Assembly: GCA_030433805.1 (NCBI GenBank)
Contig: JARUXA010000020.1
Coordinates: forward strand, 1-64,000
Length of the DNA stretch: 64,000 nt
Source of the DNA: Sphingomonas sp. PsM26
GTDB taxonomy: Bacteria; Pseudomonadota; Alphaproteobacteria; Sphingomonadales; Sphingomonadaceae
Direction: 5' to 3'
Part shown: piece after piece, positions 17,785-25,152 of the stretch
Numbering within the stretch: the stretch's first letter is position 1
Layout of the letters: every line of letters begins with the position of its first letter
The notes under the pieces: model-generated
The model's database searches: none
The model's input: only the letters and a program-made list of their open reading frames with translations
What the model was told of the DNA's origin: nothing
Program-made: the position numbers and the translations under genes

Positions 17785-19372
17785 GGGAGTTCAACAGCCC
17801 GAGATAGGATTTGAGATCGAACCGGCGGAGATGGTCGCGGAGTTGATCGACCACCACGGCGCTTTCGGGATGGTCGGATGCAAGCGAGTCGAGCGCAACC
17901 TCGCTGTCGCGGACATGCCCGATCTGCCCGAGATAGCGCAACCGCGCGATGGTCACACTGGCGGCGCTGAGGTCGGGCGCTGCGATGGGGGCAGGGGGCG
18001 GCGCGACGCTGGATGGCTCACCCGATTGCCAGTCGATCCCGAGTTGTGCGGCGATTGCGTCGAGCAGCGCTTCCAGCTCGACCGGCTTGAGGATAAACCC
18101 GTCATGCGCCGCCGCCCCGTCGCCACCGGCGGCGAATTCGTGTGCGTTGGCCGAGACCAGCAGAATCTTGAGCCGGCCCATGGCCGCAAGCGGTATCCCG
18201 CCATCCTCGATCGCGCGGAGCCGGCGTGCGACGTCCCACCCGCTCAGGTCGCGCATCTGGATGTCGAGCAGCACCAGATCGGGCTGACAGCGCAGCGCGA
18301 GATCGATCCCCTCGGCACCGCCCGACGCGGCATAGACGCTGAAACCGAGCGGGCGGAGCAAGCCTTGCAGCACCGCCAGCTGGGCGGGGTCGTCGTCGAT
18401 CGCGAGGATCGTGCGGGGGGCACCGCTATAGCCCGTGATCGACCGCCGCCGCGCGGTCGCCACCGAGACGTCGCGCGCCTCGCTGAGCATCACGCGCAAC
18501 CGGAACCGGCTTCCGACGTCGGCGGTGCTCGTTACCGATACGTCGCCCCCCATCAACTGCGCGAGCACGCGCGTGATGGCGAGGCCGAGCCCGGTTCCGG
18601 GTTGGCCGTGCGCAACGTCCGAACTGCCACGGTCGAACGGTTCGAAAATGCGCTCGAGGTCGGCGGGCGGAATGCCGATCCCGGTATCCGCGATCTCGAA
18701 CGTCGCGATCATGCCGCTATAGCGGACCGACAAGGTGATCGTCCCCGCAGGCGTATATTTGATCGCGTTGGACAGCAGGTTGACGAGGATCTGGCGTAGC
18801 CGCTTCTCGTCGGCGCGGACGTAAGCGGGGAGATTGCGGGGTGCTGCATAATCGAGCTGCAATCCCTTGGCCTCGGCCTGCACGCGGAACATCGCGACGA
18901 TCGCGTCGAGAAATTCGGGAAGCGGCACGACATCGCGGGCAAGCGTGATCACCCCGCTTTCGATCCGCGAGATATCGAGCAGCCCGTCGACGATGTTGGT
19001 CAGATGTTCGGCCGAGCGCCGGATGACGCGGGCCGCCTCGGCGGGATCGATCGCACCGGCTCGTTCGAGCAACTGGCCGTAGCCGTAGATGGCATTGAGC
19101 GGTGCGCGGATTTCGTGGCTTACCCCGACTAGATAGCGCGTCTTGGCGAGGTTCGCGGCTTCGGCGGCGTCCCTGGCTTTTTGCAACGCGGCCTCCGTGT
19201 CGTGGAGACGGGCGACTTCGCCAGTCAGGTGCCGGATCTGCGCGTCGCGATGGTCCGCGTCGCGCCGCTGCGTCCGCACGCGGACGAACAGCATGGCGGT
19301 CAGCCCCGTCAGCACGACGATCGCGACAAGCGCGATCGTCCACCAGGAGATGCCCGAGACGGTCAAGCGCAT
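17777..19372 (-). CDS. Hybrid sensor histidine kinase with C-terminal receiver domain
   Basis: 531 residues from the ATG at 19372, placed so that a single N-terminal membrane segment follows (WWTIALVAIVVLTGLTAMLFV). Then come a coiled-coil linker, the phospho-accepting H box (VSHEIRAPLNAIYGYGQLLE), N box (NLLSNAIKYTPAG), G boxes (DTGIGIPPADLERIFEPF, GTGLGLAITRVL), and a receiver (ILAIDDDP, DLVLLDIQMRDLSGWD, KPVELEALL). The C-terminal tail of about 80 residues is helical and unassigned. There is no periplasmic sensor domain, so the input is cytoplasmic, membrane-borne or via a partner. It overlaps the response regulator gene by 8 nt. Confidence 0.93.
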   Translation of the reverse strand: MRLTVSGISWWTIALVAIVVLTGLTAMLFVRVRTQRRDADHRDAQIRHLTGEVARLHDTEAALQKARDAAEAANLAKTRYLVGVSHEIRAPLNAIYGYGQLLERAGAIDPAEAARVIRRSAEHLTNIVDGLLDISRIESGVITLARDVVPLPEFLDAIVAMFRVQAEAKGLQLDYAAPRNLPAYVRADEKRLRQILVNLLSNAIKYTPAGTITLSVRYSGMIATFEIADTGIGIPPADLERIFEPFDRGSSDVAHGQPGTGLGLAITRVLAQLMGGDVSVTSTADVGSRFRLRVMLSEARDVSVATARRRSITGYSGAPRTILAIDDDPAQLAVLQGLLRPLGFSVYAASGGAEGIDLALRCQPDLVLLDIQMRDLSGWDVARRLRAIEDGGIPLAAMGRLKILLVSANAHEFAAGGDGAAAHDGFILKPVELEALLDAIAAQLGIDWQSGEPSSVAPPPAPIAAPDLSAASVTIARLRYLGQIGHVRDSEVALDSLASDHPESAVVVDQLRDHLRRFDLKSYLGLLNSLG

Positions 19373-19406
19373 CGCTCGCTGAACATAGCAGATCCGGGCG
19401 ATGGGA

Positions 19407-20321
19407 TCATGGCGCGGGTTTCGCGGGGCGCGGATAGACGATGAAATCGCCTTGGCTGGCGATCGCCGGGGATTTCGCCATGCCGTGGACCGCCGCTTGC
19501 AACCGCGTGATGGCGGATGCCGGGAGTTCCAGCGGATGTTCGTCGGGATGCGTGGCGGCTTCCATCGGATAGTCCTTGCCCGCGACATTGGTCATTTCGA
19601 TGTGCGTCCCCAGCAGCATCGCGACCGGATGGGTGCGGGCGAAGGCGGCGACGCGGTCGGCGCTTGCCACGAAAGTCGGGAATTGGTCGACGGGTACATA
19701 CAGCCTTCCCGCATATAGCATGTCGCCCGAGAAAAGCAGACGGGTGTGCGGGTCGTACACCATTATATGGGCGGGCTCGTGTCCCGGCGTGGGAAGGATC
19801 GACAGCGCGCGTCCGCCGAGGTCGAAGGTCGCGATATCGTCCGGCCAATGCGCCACGCCGAAGAAGCTGGCGACGGCTTCGGGTTTTAGACCGACGACGA
19901 CGGTGTCGGGCCGGCCAACGAACTCGCCGTCCCCCTGATGATGGTCGCCGTGGCCGTGCGAATGCGCGACGACCAACGGGATCGACGTTCGCTTATGATC
20001 GGCAAGCCAGCGCGCGATCACCGCATCCACCGTCGGCCGAATCGCCAGACCGCCCGCGCCCGTGTCGAGCAGCAGTGCGCGGTCGCGACCGAACAGCAGA
20101 TACAGGAACGGTGCCTCGAAATTGGTGTGGACCGACTGGCGGATGACGAACGTGTCCGCATCGTACCGCTGGACCTGCATCTTGGGTTCGGACTGCGTCG
20201 TGCCGTCGATCCAGTGCGCGAACCGGTGCGCGTTCGACGCCGCGGGAGCAGAGGCGAGCGCGATCGTGGCAGCGAGCATCGGCGCGGCGAGCAGGGCAGT
20301 GATGCGATAACCAACCGGCAT
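19407..20321 (-). CDS. Secreted metallo-beta-lactamase-fold hydrolase
   Basis: 304 residues from the ATG at 20321 with CAGGAG upstream; the signal peptide ends near ALASAPAASNA. The metal-binding motif HxHxDH is present as HSHGHGDHH. Further ligands are PTPGHEP, the bridging Asp in LLFSGDMLY and the His in LLGTHIEM, so the dinuclear zinc site is complete. The fold covers lactonases, glyoxalase II-like enzymes and class B lactamases; the substrate cannot be told from sequence. It is divergent from the guanidine/urea operon and follows the kinase gene on the same strand with a 34-nt gap. Confidence 0.85.
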   Translation of the reverse strand: MPVGYRITALLAAPMLAATIALASAPAASNAHRFAHWIDGTTQSEPKMQVQRYDADTFVIRQSVHTNFEAPFLYLLFGRDRALLLDTGAGGLAIRPTVDAVIARWLADHKRTSIPLVVAHSHGHGDHHQGDGEFVGRPDTVVVGLKPEAVASFFGVAHWPDDIATFDLGGRALSILPTPGHEPAHIMVYDPHTRLLFSGDMLYAGRLYVPVDQFPTFVASADRVAAFARTHPVAMLLGTHIEMTNVAGKDYPMEAATHPDEHPLELPASAITRLQAAVHGMAKSPAIASQGDFIVYPRPAKPAP

Positions 20322-20422
20322 GCTTCGATCTCCTGCCCCTGTGTCGCGCCCCCCGTGTCGATCCTCTGTGTCGACGAGATGCACGAAAGGGATGGCGCTC
20401 CGTGTGCGACATAACTATGGTT

Positions 20423-20448
20423 TATTACGGATCGGATCAAACGTAATA
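20423..20448. promoter_or_regulatory. Dyad operator candidate ahead of the guanidine/urea operon
   Basis: A perfect inverted repeat, TATTACG-N12-CGTAATA, 58 nt upstream of the first gene of the ABC importer. The widely spaced half-sites resemble NikR operators (GTATGA-N16-TCATAC) in layout, not sequence. A second copy with an identical left half lies just before the NikR-like gene (23161-23186). It may be the binding site of that regulator; it also lies in the divergent promoter region of the metallo-hydrolase. Confidence 0.55.
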
Positions 20449-20506
20449 TTGCCGGCAGCAAAGATAGGCCGGGTGTTTTGCGCTAACCTACTGTGGAGAC
20501 TTGATA

Positions 20507-21589
20507 ATGCCTCACTGGTTCCACAAAGCGCGAATCGCTGCCCTGGTCGGGTTGTCGGTGTTGGTGACGTCGTGCGGGCAGCAGGCCGCCGCGCCCAAGG
20601 CGCGCACCGAGTTCAACATCGGCTGGTCGATCTATGCCGGATGGATGCCCTGGCCTTATGCGCAGCGCGCCGGGATCGTGAAGAAATGGGCCGACAAATA
20701 CGGCCTCAAGATCAACATCGTGCAGGTCAACGACTATGTCGAATCGGTGAACCAATATACCGCGGGCAAGCTCGACGGCGTGACCGTGACCAACATGGAC
20801 GCGCTCACCATCCCCGCCGCGGGCGGCAAGGACACCAGCGCGGTCATCATCGGCGATTATTCGAACGGCAATGACGGCATCGTGCTGAAGAACGCGAAGT
20901 CGATCGCGGACATCAAGGGGCGCAGCGTCAATCTGGTCGAGCTGTCGGTCTCGCATTATCTGCTCGCGCGTGCGCTGAGCACCGCCAATCTCGCGCTGAC
21001 CGACGTGAAGACCGTCAACACGACCGATGCCGACATCGTCGGCGCATTCGCGTCGCAGGGCGTCACCGCCGCGGTCGCGTGGAACCCACAGCTCAACGAA
21101 ATGAAGGCCGCACCCGGCGCGACACTCGCGTTCGATTCGTCGAAGATCCCGGGCGAAATCCTCGACCTGCTCGTCGTCGACAAGGCGACGCTCGCCGCCA
21201 ACCCCAACCTCGGCAAGGCGCTCGTCGGAATCTGGTACGAGACGATCACGCTGATGCAGCGGCAGGACGCACAGGGCAAGGCGGCGCGGGCCGCGATGGC
21301 GAAGCTCGCCGGATCGACGCCCGCGTCGTTCGATGCGCAGCTTTCGACCACCCATCTGTATGCAACGCCGGGCGAGGGCGTTGCCGCGGCAACTGCGCCG
21401 GATCTGGTCACGACGATGACGCGGGTGCGCGACTTCAGCTTTTCCAAGGGGTTGTTCGGCCCAGGCGCGACGTCGAAGGATGCGGTCGGGATCGCGTTTC
21501 CCGCAGGGAAAACGCTCGGTGATCCGGCGCGCGTGACGCTCCGCTTCGATCCGACGTTCATGAAGCTCGCCGCCGACGGCAAGCTGTAA
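20507..21589 (+). CDS. ABC transporter substrate-binding lipoprotein (guanidine/urea-type operon)
   Basis: 360 residues from the ATG at 20507, with GGAGA 8 nt upstream. A lipoprotein signal is clear: VGLSVLVTSC gives lipobox V-T-S-C, so the mature protein is tethered by its N-terminal cysteine. The body is a TauA/NMT1-like periplasmic binding fold (FNIGWSIYAGWMPWPYAQRAG, KLDGVTVTNMDALTIP). Proteins of this type are annotated as urea transporter binding proteins when linked to urea carboxylase. Here the downstream DUF1989 pair suggests guanidine or a related compound instead. First gene of an eight-gene operon. Confidence 0.87.
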   Translation: MPHWFHKARIAALVGLSVLVTSCGQQAAAPKARTEFNIGWSIYAGWMPWPYAQRAGIVKKWADKYGLKINIVQVNDYVESVNQYTAGKLDGVTVTNMDALTIPAAGGKDTSAVIIGDYSNGNDGIVLKNAKSIADIKGRSVNLVELSVSHYLLARALSTANLALTDVKTVNTTDADIVGAFASQGVTAAVAWNPQLNEMKAAPGATLAFDSSKIPGEILDLLVVDKATLAANPNLGKALVGIWYETITLMQRQDAQGKAARAAMAKLAGSTPASFDAQLSTTHLYATPGEGVAAATAPDLVTTMTRVRDFSFSKGLFGPGATSKDAVGIAFPAGKTLGDPARVTLRFDPTFMKLAADGKL

Positions 21590-21599
21590 GGGCGGGCCG

Positions 21600-22415
21600 A
21601 TGGTGCGACTGGTCAACATCCGCCCGAGCCGACGAGTCGCGGCGATGCTCGGCGCGGCCCCGCTGGTGTTGCTTGTGCTGGCCTATCTGCTCGCCTCGGC
21701 CAGCCGCCACGCGCTCAATCCCGCCGACAAGATCCTGCCGACCCCCGATGCGATGATCGCGGCGATGCGGTCGCTGGTGTTGCTGCCCGATGCGATGACG
21801 GGGCAGCGGCTGTTCTGGTCGGATACGTTCGCGAGCCTTCAGCGGCTCGGGATCGGCCTCGCGATCTCGACGCTGTCGGCGTTGCTGGCGGGGCTGGTAC
21901 TGGGGTTGCTCCCGGCGGTGCGCGCGACGCTCAGCCCGCTCGTCACCACGATCGCGGTGATTCCGCCGATCGCGCTGCTGCCGATCCTGTTCATCGCACT
22001 CGGTCTCGGCGAGACCGCCAAGGTCGCGCTGATCGTGACCGGCATCCTGCCGTTGATGCTGCGCGATATCGCGTCGCACGTCGAAGCGCTGCCGGTCGAG
22101 CAGATGATCAAGGCGCAGACGTTGGGGGCGAGTAGCTGGCAACTCGCGCTGCGTGTCGCCTTGCCACAGGCGATGCCGCGGCTGATTCATGCGATCCGTT
22201 TGTCGCTTGGGCCGGCGTGGGTGTTCCTCATCTCGGCGGAGGCGATCGCGTCGGATGTCGGGCTCGGCTACCGCATCTTCCTCGTCCGGCGCTATCTGTC
22301 GATGGACATCATCCTCCCCTATGTCGCTTGGATCGCGTTGCTCGCGATAGCGATGGACTGGGTGCTGCGGCAGATCAGCACGCGCGGGTTCCCCTGGGCG
22401 CATGGGGCGCGATGA
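21600..22415 (+). CDS. ABC transporter permease (guanidine/urea-type operon)
   Basis: 271 residues, ATG 10 nt after the binding-protein stop. It has about six membrane segments (AAPLVLLVLAYLLA, ISTLSALLAGLVLGLLP, TTIAVIPPIALLPILFIALG, others). The cytoplasmic EAA-type loop that contacts the ATPase is MIKAQTLGASSWQLALRVALPQAMPRLIH (residues of about 162-190), with the conserved G near its centre. It is a member of the SsuC/TauC permease family (BPD_transp_1). The stop overlaps the ATPase start as ATGA, so the importer is assembled from coupled translation. Confidence 0.92.
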   Translation: MVRLVNIRPSRRVAAMLGAAPLVLLVLAYLLASASRHALNPADKILPTPDAMIAAMRSLVLLPDAMTGQRLFWSDTFASLQRLGIGLAISTLSALLAGLVLGLLPAVRATLSPLVTTIAVIPPIALLPILFIALGLGETAKVALIVTGILPLMLRDIASHVEALPVEQMIKAQTLGASSWQLALRVALPQAMPRLIHAIRLSLGPAWVFLISAEAIASDVGLGYRIFLVRRYLSMDIILPYVAWIALLAIAMDWVLRQISTRGFPWAHGAR

Positions 22416-23191
22416 GCATGCTGTCTCTCCGCAACATATGGGTCGAATACGGCGACAAGGTCGTGCTCGAGCGCGTCAATCTGGACATCGCTGAGCACTC
22501 GTTCGTCTCGATCGTCGGTCCTTCGGGGGCCGGAAAGAGCACGTTCCTCCGATTGTTGCTCGGGCAGGAAACCCCGACGCGCGGGCAGATCCTGCTCGAC
22601 GGCGTGCCGCTTCGCCCCGAATGCGGCCCCGATCGCGGCGTGGTGTTCCAGCGCTATTCGGTCTTCCCGCATCTGGATGCGCGCCGCAACGTGCTGTTCG
22701 GGCTGGAGTGCGCAGGGGCGCCGCTGACCGGGCGGCTGTTCGGGCGCGCGCGGCGGGTGGCGATGGACGAGGCCGATGCAATGCTCGGCGCGGTCGGGCT
22801 CGGCGACAGCGGGCATGTCTTCCCCGCGCAAATGTCGGGCGGAATGCAGCAACGGCTCGCGATCGCGCAGGCGCTGGTCAAGCGCCCGCGTCTCCTGTTG
22901 CTGGACGAGCCATTCGGTGCGCTCGATCCGGGGATTCGCGCGGACATGCACCGGCTGATCACGCGGCTTTGGCGCGAACAGGGGCTCACGATCGCGATGG
23001 TGACGCACGACATCAGCGAGGCGTTCGCGCTGGCGACCCGCGTGCTGACGCTCGACAAGCGCCGCCACGATCCGCACGCGCCGCACCGCTACGGCGCGAC
23101 CGCGGTCTACGATCTCGCGCTCGATCGTCGGGTCGCCGCGGAAAAACTGGCGGTTGACAGTATTACGATTGACGATAATGATAATAACTGA
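22412..23191 (+). CDS. ABC transporter ATPase (guanidine/urea-type operon)
   Basis: 259 residues starting in the ATGA overlap with the permease. Walker A is GPSGAGKST, the Q loop is GVVFQRYSVFPHL, the signature is MSGGMQQRLAIAQALV, Walker B is LLLLDEPFGALDP and the H loop is MVTHD. It energises the importer. The last 40 or so residues (GATAVYDLALDRRVAAEKL onwards) are an extension ending in Asp/Asn-rich DDNDNN. This extension is encoded over the second dyad operator (23161-23186), so the gene end and regulatory DNA overlap. Confidence 0.94.
   Translation: MSMLSLRNIWVEYGDKVVLERVNLDIAEHSFVSIVGPSGAGKSTFLRLLLGQETPTRGQILLDGVPLRPECGPDRGVVFQRYSVFPHLDARRNVLFGLECAGAPLTGRLFGRARRVAMDEADAMLGAVGLGDSGHVFPAQMSGGMQQRLAIAQALVKRPRLLLLDEPFGALDPGIRADMHRLITRLWREQGLTIAMVTHDISEAFALATRVLTLDKRRHDPHAPHRYGATAVYDLALDRRVAAEKLAVDSITIDDNDNN
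23161..23186. promoter_or_regulatory. Second copy of the dyad operator, ahead of the NikR-like gene
   Basis: TATTACG-N12-GATAATA: the left half is identical to the one at 20423 with the same 12-nt spacer, and 5 of 7 bases match in the right half. It lies inside the 3' end of the ATPase gene, its right edge 17 nt before the regulator ATG. This is consistent with autoregulation from an internal promoter; inferred, not proven. Confidence 0.5.
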
Positions 23192-23203
23192 GACGGATCG
23201 TTC

Positions 23204-23689
23204 ATGACCGACGAGACCCCCGGAACCGGGCTTTCCAGACTGAGCATGAGCTTGCCGACGGAACTGTACCATCAACTCGACGTGATGGTGCAGGAGCGTG
23301 GCCTGCCGTCCCGGTCGCAGATGATCGCCGAACTGATCCGCCACGCGCTTGCTGAACATGGCGAGGCGACGCATCCCGATGCGTTGCTCGCGGGGACGAT
23401 CACGCTGGTCTATCGCTCCAACATGGGGCGCGTGCGCGAACTGCTCGCGCAGACGCAGCACGCGTTTCTGAAGGAAGTCATTTCCGCGCAGCATGTCTTC
23501 CTGGAGGACGACCAGTCGCTCGAAGTGCTGCTGGTGCAGGGCCCCGCGACGCGGCTGCGCGACCTGTGCGACGCTTTGCGCAAGGTGCGCGGTGTCCAGC
23601 AGATCAGCCTGTTCACCACCACCGCCTTGCTGCCGCCGCTCCACGAGCAGGTCAGCTTCAAGGCTGGCAAGTCGAGGAAAACCGCCTGA
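23204..23689 (+). CDS. NikR-like ribbon-helix-helix regulator with altered metal site
   Basis: 161 residues. The N-terminal ribbon-helix-helix (LSRLSMSLPTELYHQLDVMV, then RSQMIAELIRHAL) and C-terminal ACT-like domain align end to end with NikR. Against E. coli NikR the nickel ligands H76 and H87 are kept (TQHAF, AQHVF), but H89 is Phe and C95 is Ser (HVFLEDDQSLEV). A classical square-planar nickel site is therefore not expected, and the effector may be another metal or a small molecule. It sits inside the guanidine/urea operon and its stop overlaps the next start (TGATG). It is the probable local regulator, with two candidate operators. Confidence 0.88.
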   Translation: MTDETPGTGLSRLSMSLPTELYHQLDVMVQERGLPSRSQMIAELIRHALAEHGEATHPDALLAGTITLVYRSNMGRVRELLAQTQHAFLKEVISAQHVFLEDDQSLEVLLVQGPATRLRDLCDALRKVRGVQQISLFTTTALLPPLHEQVSFKAGKSRKTA

Positions 23690-24507
23690 TGGTCGCACTC
23701 AACGATCCGCTCGCCGCGCGCGCACATGCCCGCGCGATGGAAGGCAGCGTCGCCGACGCAATGCCGATCCTGCCGCCGGTCGCGGACGATCTGCCGGACG
23801 GCGTCGCGGCGGGCGATCTGCTGTGGGAAGAACGGATCGCGGCGGGTGGTTATGCCTCGCGGCGGCTCGCCCGTGGGTCGCGCGTCCGCCTGATCGATCT
23901 GGAAGGCGATGCCTGCGCATCGCTGCAGCTGTTCAACGCCGAAATGCCGACCGAGCGGCTGAATATCGCGGATACGCTCAAGATCCAGTGGAATGCGTAT
24001 CTGGGTGCGGGCAAATTCCTCCTGTCCGACATGGGCCGCGTGCTGATGAGCATCGTCGCGGACGATGCGCAGACGCATGACGCTTTGTGTGGCGCGTCCA
24101 ATGCCGCGTCCAATACGCGCGCTTATGGCGACGGAAGCAACGCCGGGCCATTCCCCAACGCGCGCGACCGGCTGATGCTGGGTGTGGCGAAACACGGTCT
24201 TGGCCGCCGCGACGTCCATCCCTGCCTCACTCTGTTCAAGGGCGTGAAGGTTGCCGCCGACGGGGCCACCCTTCCCGAACTGGGGCCGTTCGCGCCGGGG
24301 CGGACGGTGACGCTGCGCGCCGAAATGGACCTGATCCTCGTCGTCGCCAATTGCCCGCACGTGCTCGACACGCGCCCGTGGAGCATCACGCCGCTGCGCG
24401 CGACCGCGTGGCGCGGGCCCATCGCGGGGGACGACGATTCGATCCGCAATGCGACGCCGGAGGGCCGCCGCGCCTTCCTCAACGTCGACGATTATTACCG
24501 CCGCTGA
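23689..24507 (+). CDS. DUF1989 protein, urea carboxylase-associated protein 2 type (carboxyguanidine deiminase subunit)
   Basis: 272 residues, ATG overlapping the regulator stop. DUF1989 features: the GSRVRLIDLEGDACASLQLF segment, TLKIQWNAYLGAGKFLLSDMG, a Cys/Asn-containing ALCGASNAASNTRAYG stretch, and LILVVANCPHVLD. This family (UAAP2, TIGR03425) was long annotated only by association with urea carboxylase. It is now known, with its partner, as carboxyguanidine deiminase, which turns carboxyguanidine into allophanate and ammonia. The Cys residues (LCGASN, NCPH) are in positions where the family binds a metal. Its presence favours guanidine as the substrate of the pathway. Confidence 0.88.
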   Translation: MVALNDPLAARAHARAMEGSVADAMPILPPVADDLPDGVAAGDLLWEERIAAGGYASRRLARGSRVRLIDLEGDACASLQLFNAEMPTERLNIADTLKIQWNAYLGAGKFLLSDMGRVLMSIVADDAQTHDALCGASNAASNTRAYGDGSNAGPFPNARDRLMLGVAKHGLGRRDVHPCLTLFKGVKVAADGATLPELGPFAPGRTVTLRAEMDLILVVANCPHVLDTRPWSITPLRATAWRGPIAGDDDSIRNATPEGRRAFLNVDDYYRR

Positions 24508-24519
24508 GGAGACGATAGA

Positions 24520-25152
24520 GTGGCCGATCTTTCGCTCGAAGGCCTGGACGGCGCGGTGGTGCACGACGAAGTCGTCGCCGCGCGCGCACCCTGGCTCCAC
24601 ACCGTCCGCGCCGGCCAGTCGCTCCGGATCGTCGATCTGGAAGGCAATCAGGCGGTCGATTTCCTGCTGTACGCCGCTGCCGACGATGCCGAACGCTACA
24701 GCGCACAGGACACGATCGCCGCGCAGCGCAACATCTTCCTGCGCACGGGGGCCGCGCTGCTGTCGAACGAGGGCCGCACGATGATGACGATCGCGGCCAC
24801 CTCGGTCGACTATCACGACACGATCGGCGGGGCGTGTTCGTGCGAGTCCAACACGCTGCGCTACGGCCATCACACCAAGGCGCAACACGCCTGTGTCGAC
24901 AATTTCCTCGACGCCAACGTCCGCGCCGGGCGCGGCAAGCGCGACATGGTGTCGAACATCAATTTCTTCATGAACGTGCCGGTCGAAGCGGATGGCGCGC
25001 TCGGGATCGTCGACGGGATTTCGGCACCCGGCCTGACGGTCGACCTGCGCGCCAAGATGGACGTGGTGGTGGTCGTGTCCAACTGCCCGCAGATCAACAA
25101 CCCGTGCAACGGCTTCAACCCGACCCCCGTCCGCATGATCGTGACGGCATGA
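24520..25152 (+). CDS. DUF1989 protein, urea carboxylase-associated protein 1 type (carboxyguanidine deiminase subunit)
   Basis: 210 residues from a GTG with GAGGAGAC 7 nt upstream. It is a paralogue of the preceding gene: QSLRIVDLEGNQAVDFLLY, AAQRNIFLRTGAALLSNEGR, the conserved GGACSCESNTLRYGHH with cysteines and His, INFFMNVP and VVVVSNCPQINNPCN. UAAP1 (TIGR03424) and UAAP2 form the heteromeric carboxyguanidine deiminase. Its stop overlaps the carboxylase start as ATGA. Expected role: hydrolytic removal of ammonia from the carboxylase product before allophanate hydrolase acts. Confidence 0.9.
   Translation: MADLSLEGLDGAVVHDEVVAARAPWLHTVRAGQSLRIVDLEGNQAVDFLLYAAADDAERYSAQDTIAAQRNIFLRTGAALLSNEGRTMMTIAATSVDYHDTIGGACSCESNTLRYGHHTKAQHACVDNFLDANVRAGRGKRDMVSNINFFMNVPVEADGALGIVDGISAPGLTVDLRAKMDVVVVVSNCPQINNPCNGFNPTPVRMIVTA

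Noticed and set aside
20322..20506. Guanidine riboswitch ahead of the guanidine/urea operon
   Set aside because: None of the conserved ykkC or mini-ykkC sequence blocks could be found by eye; left as a negative that a covariance scan could overturn.
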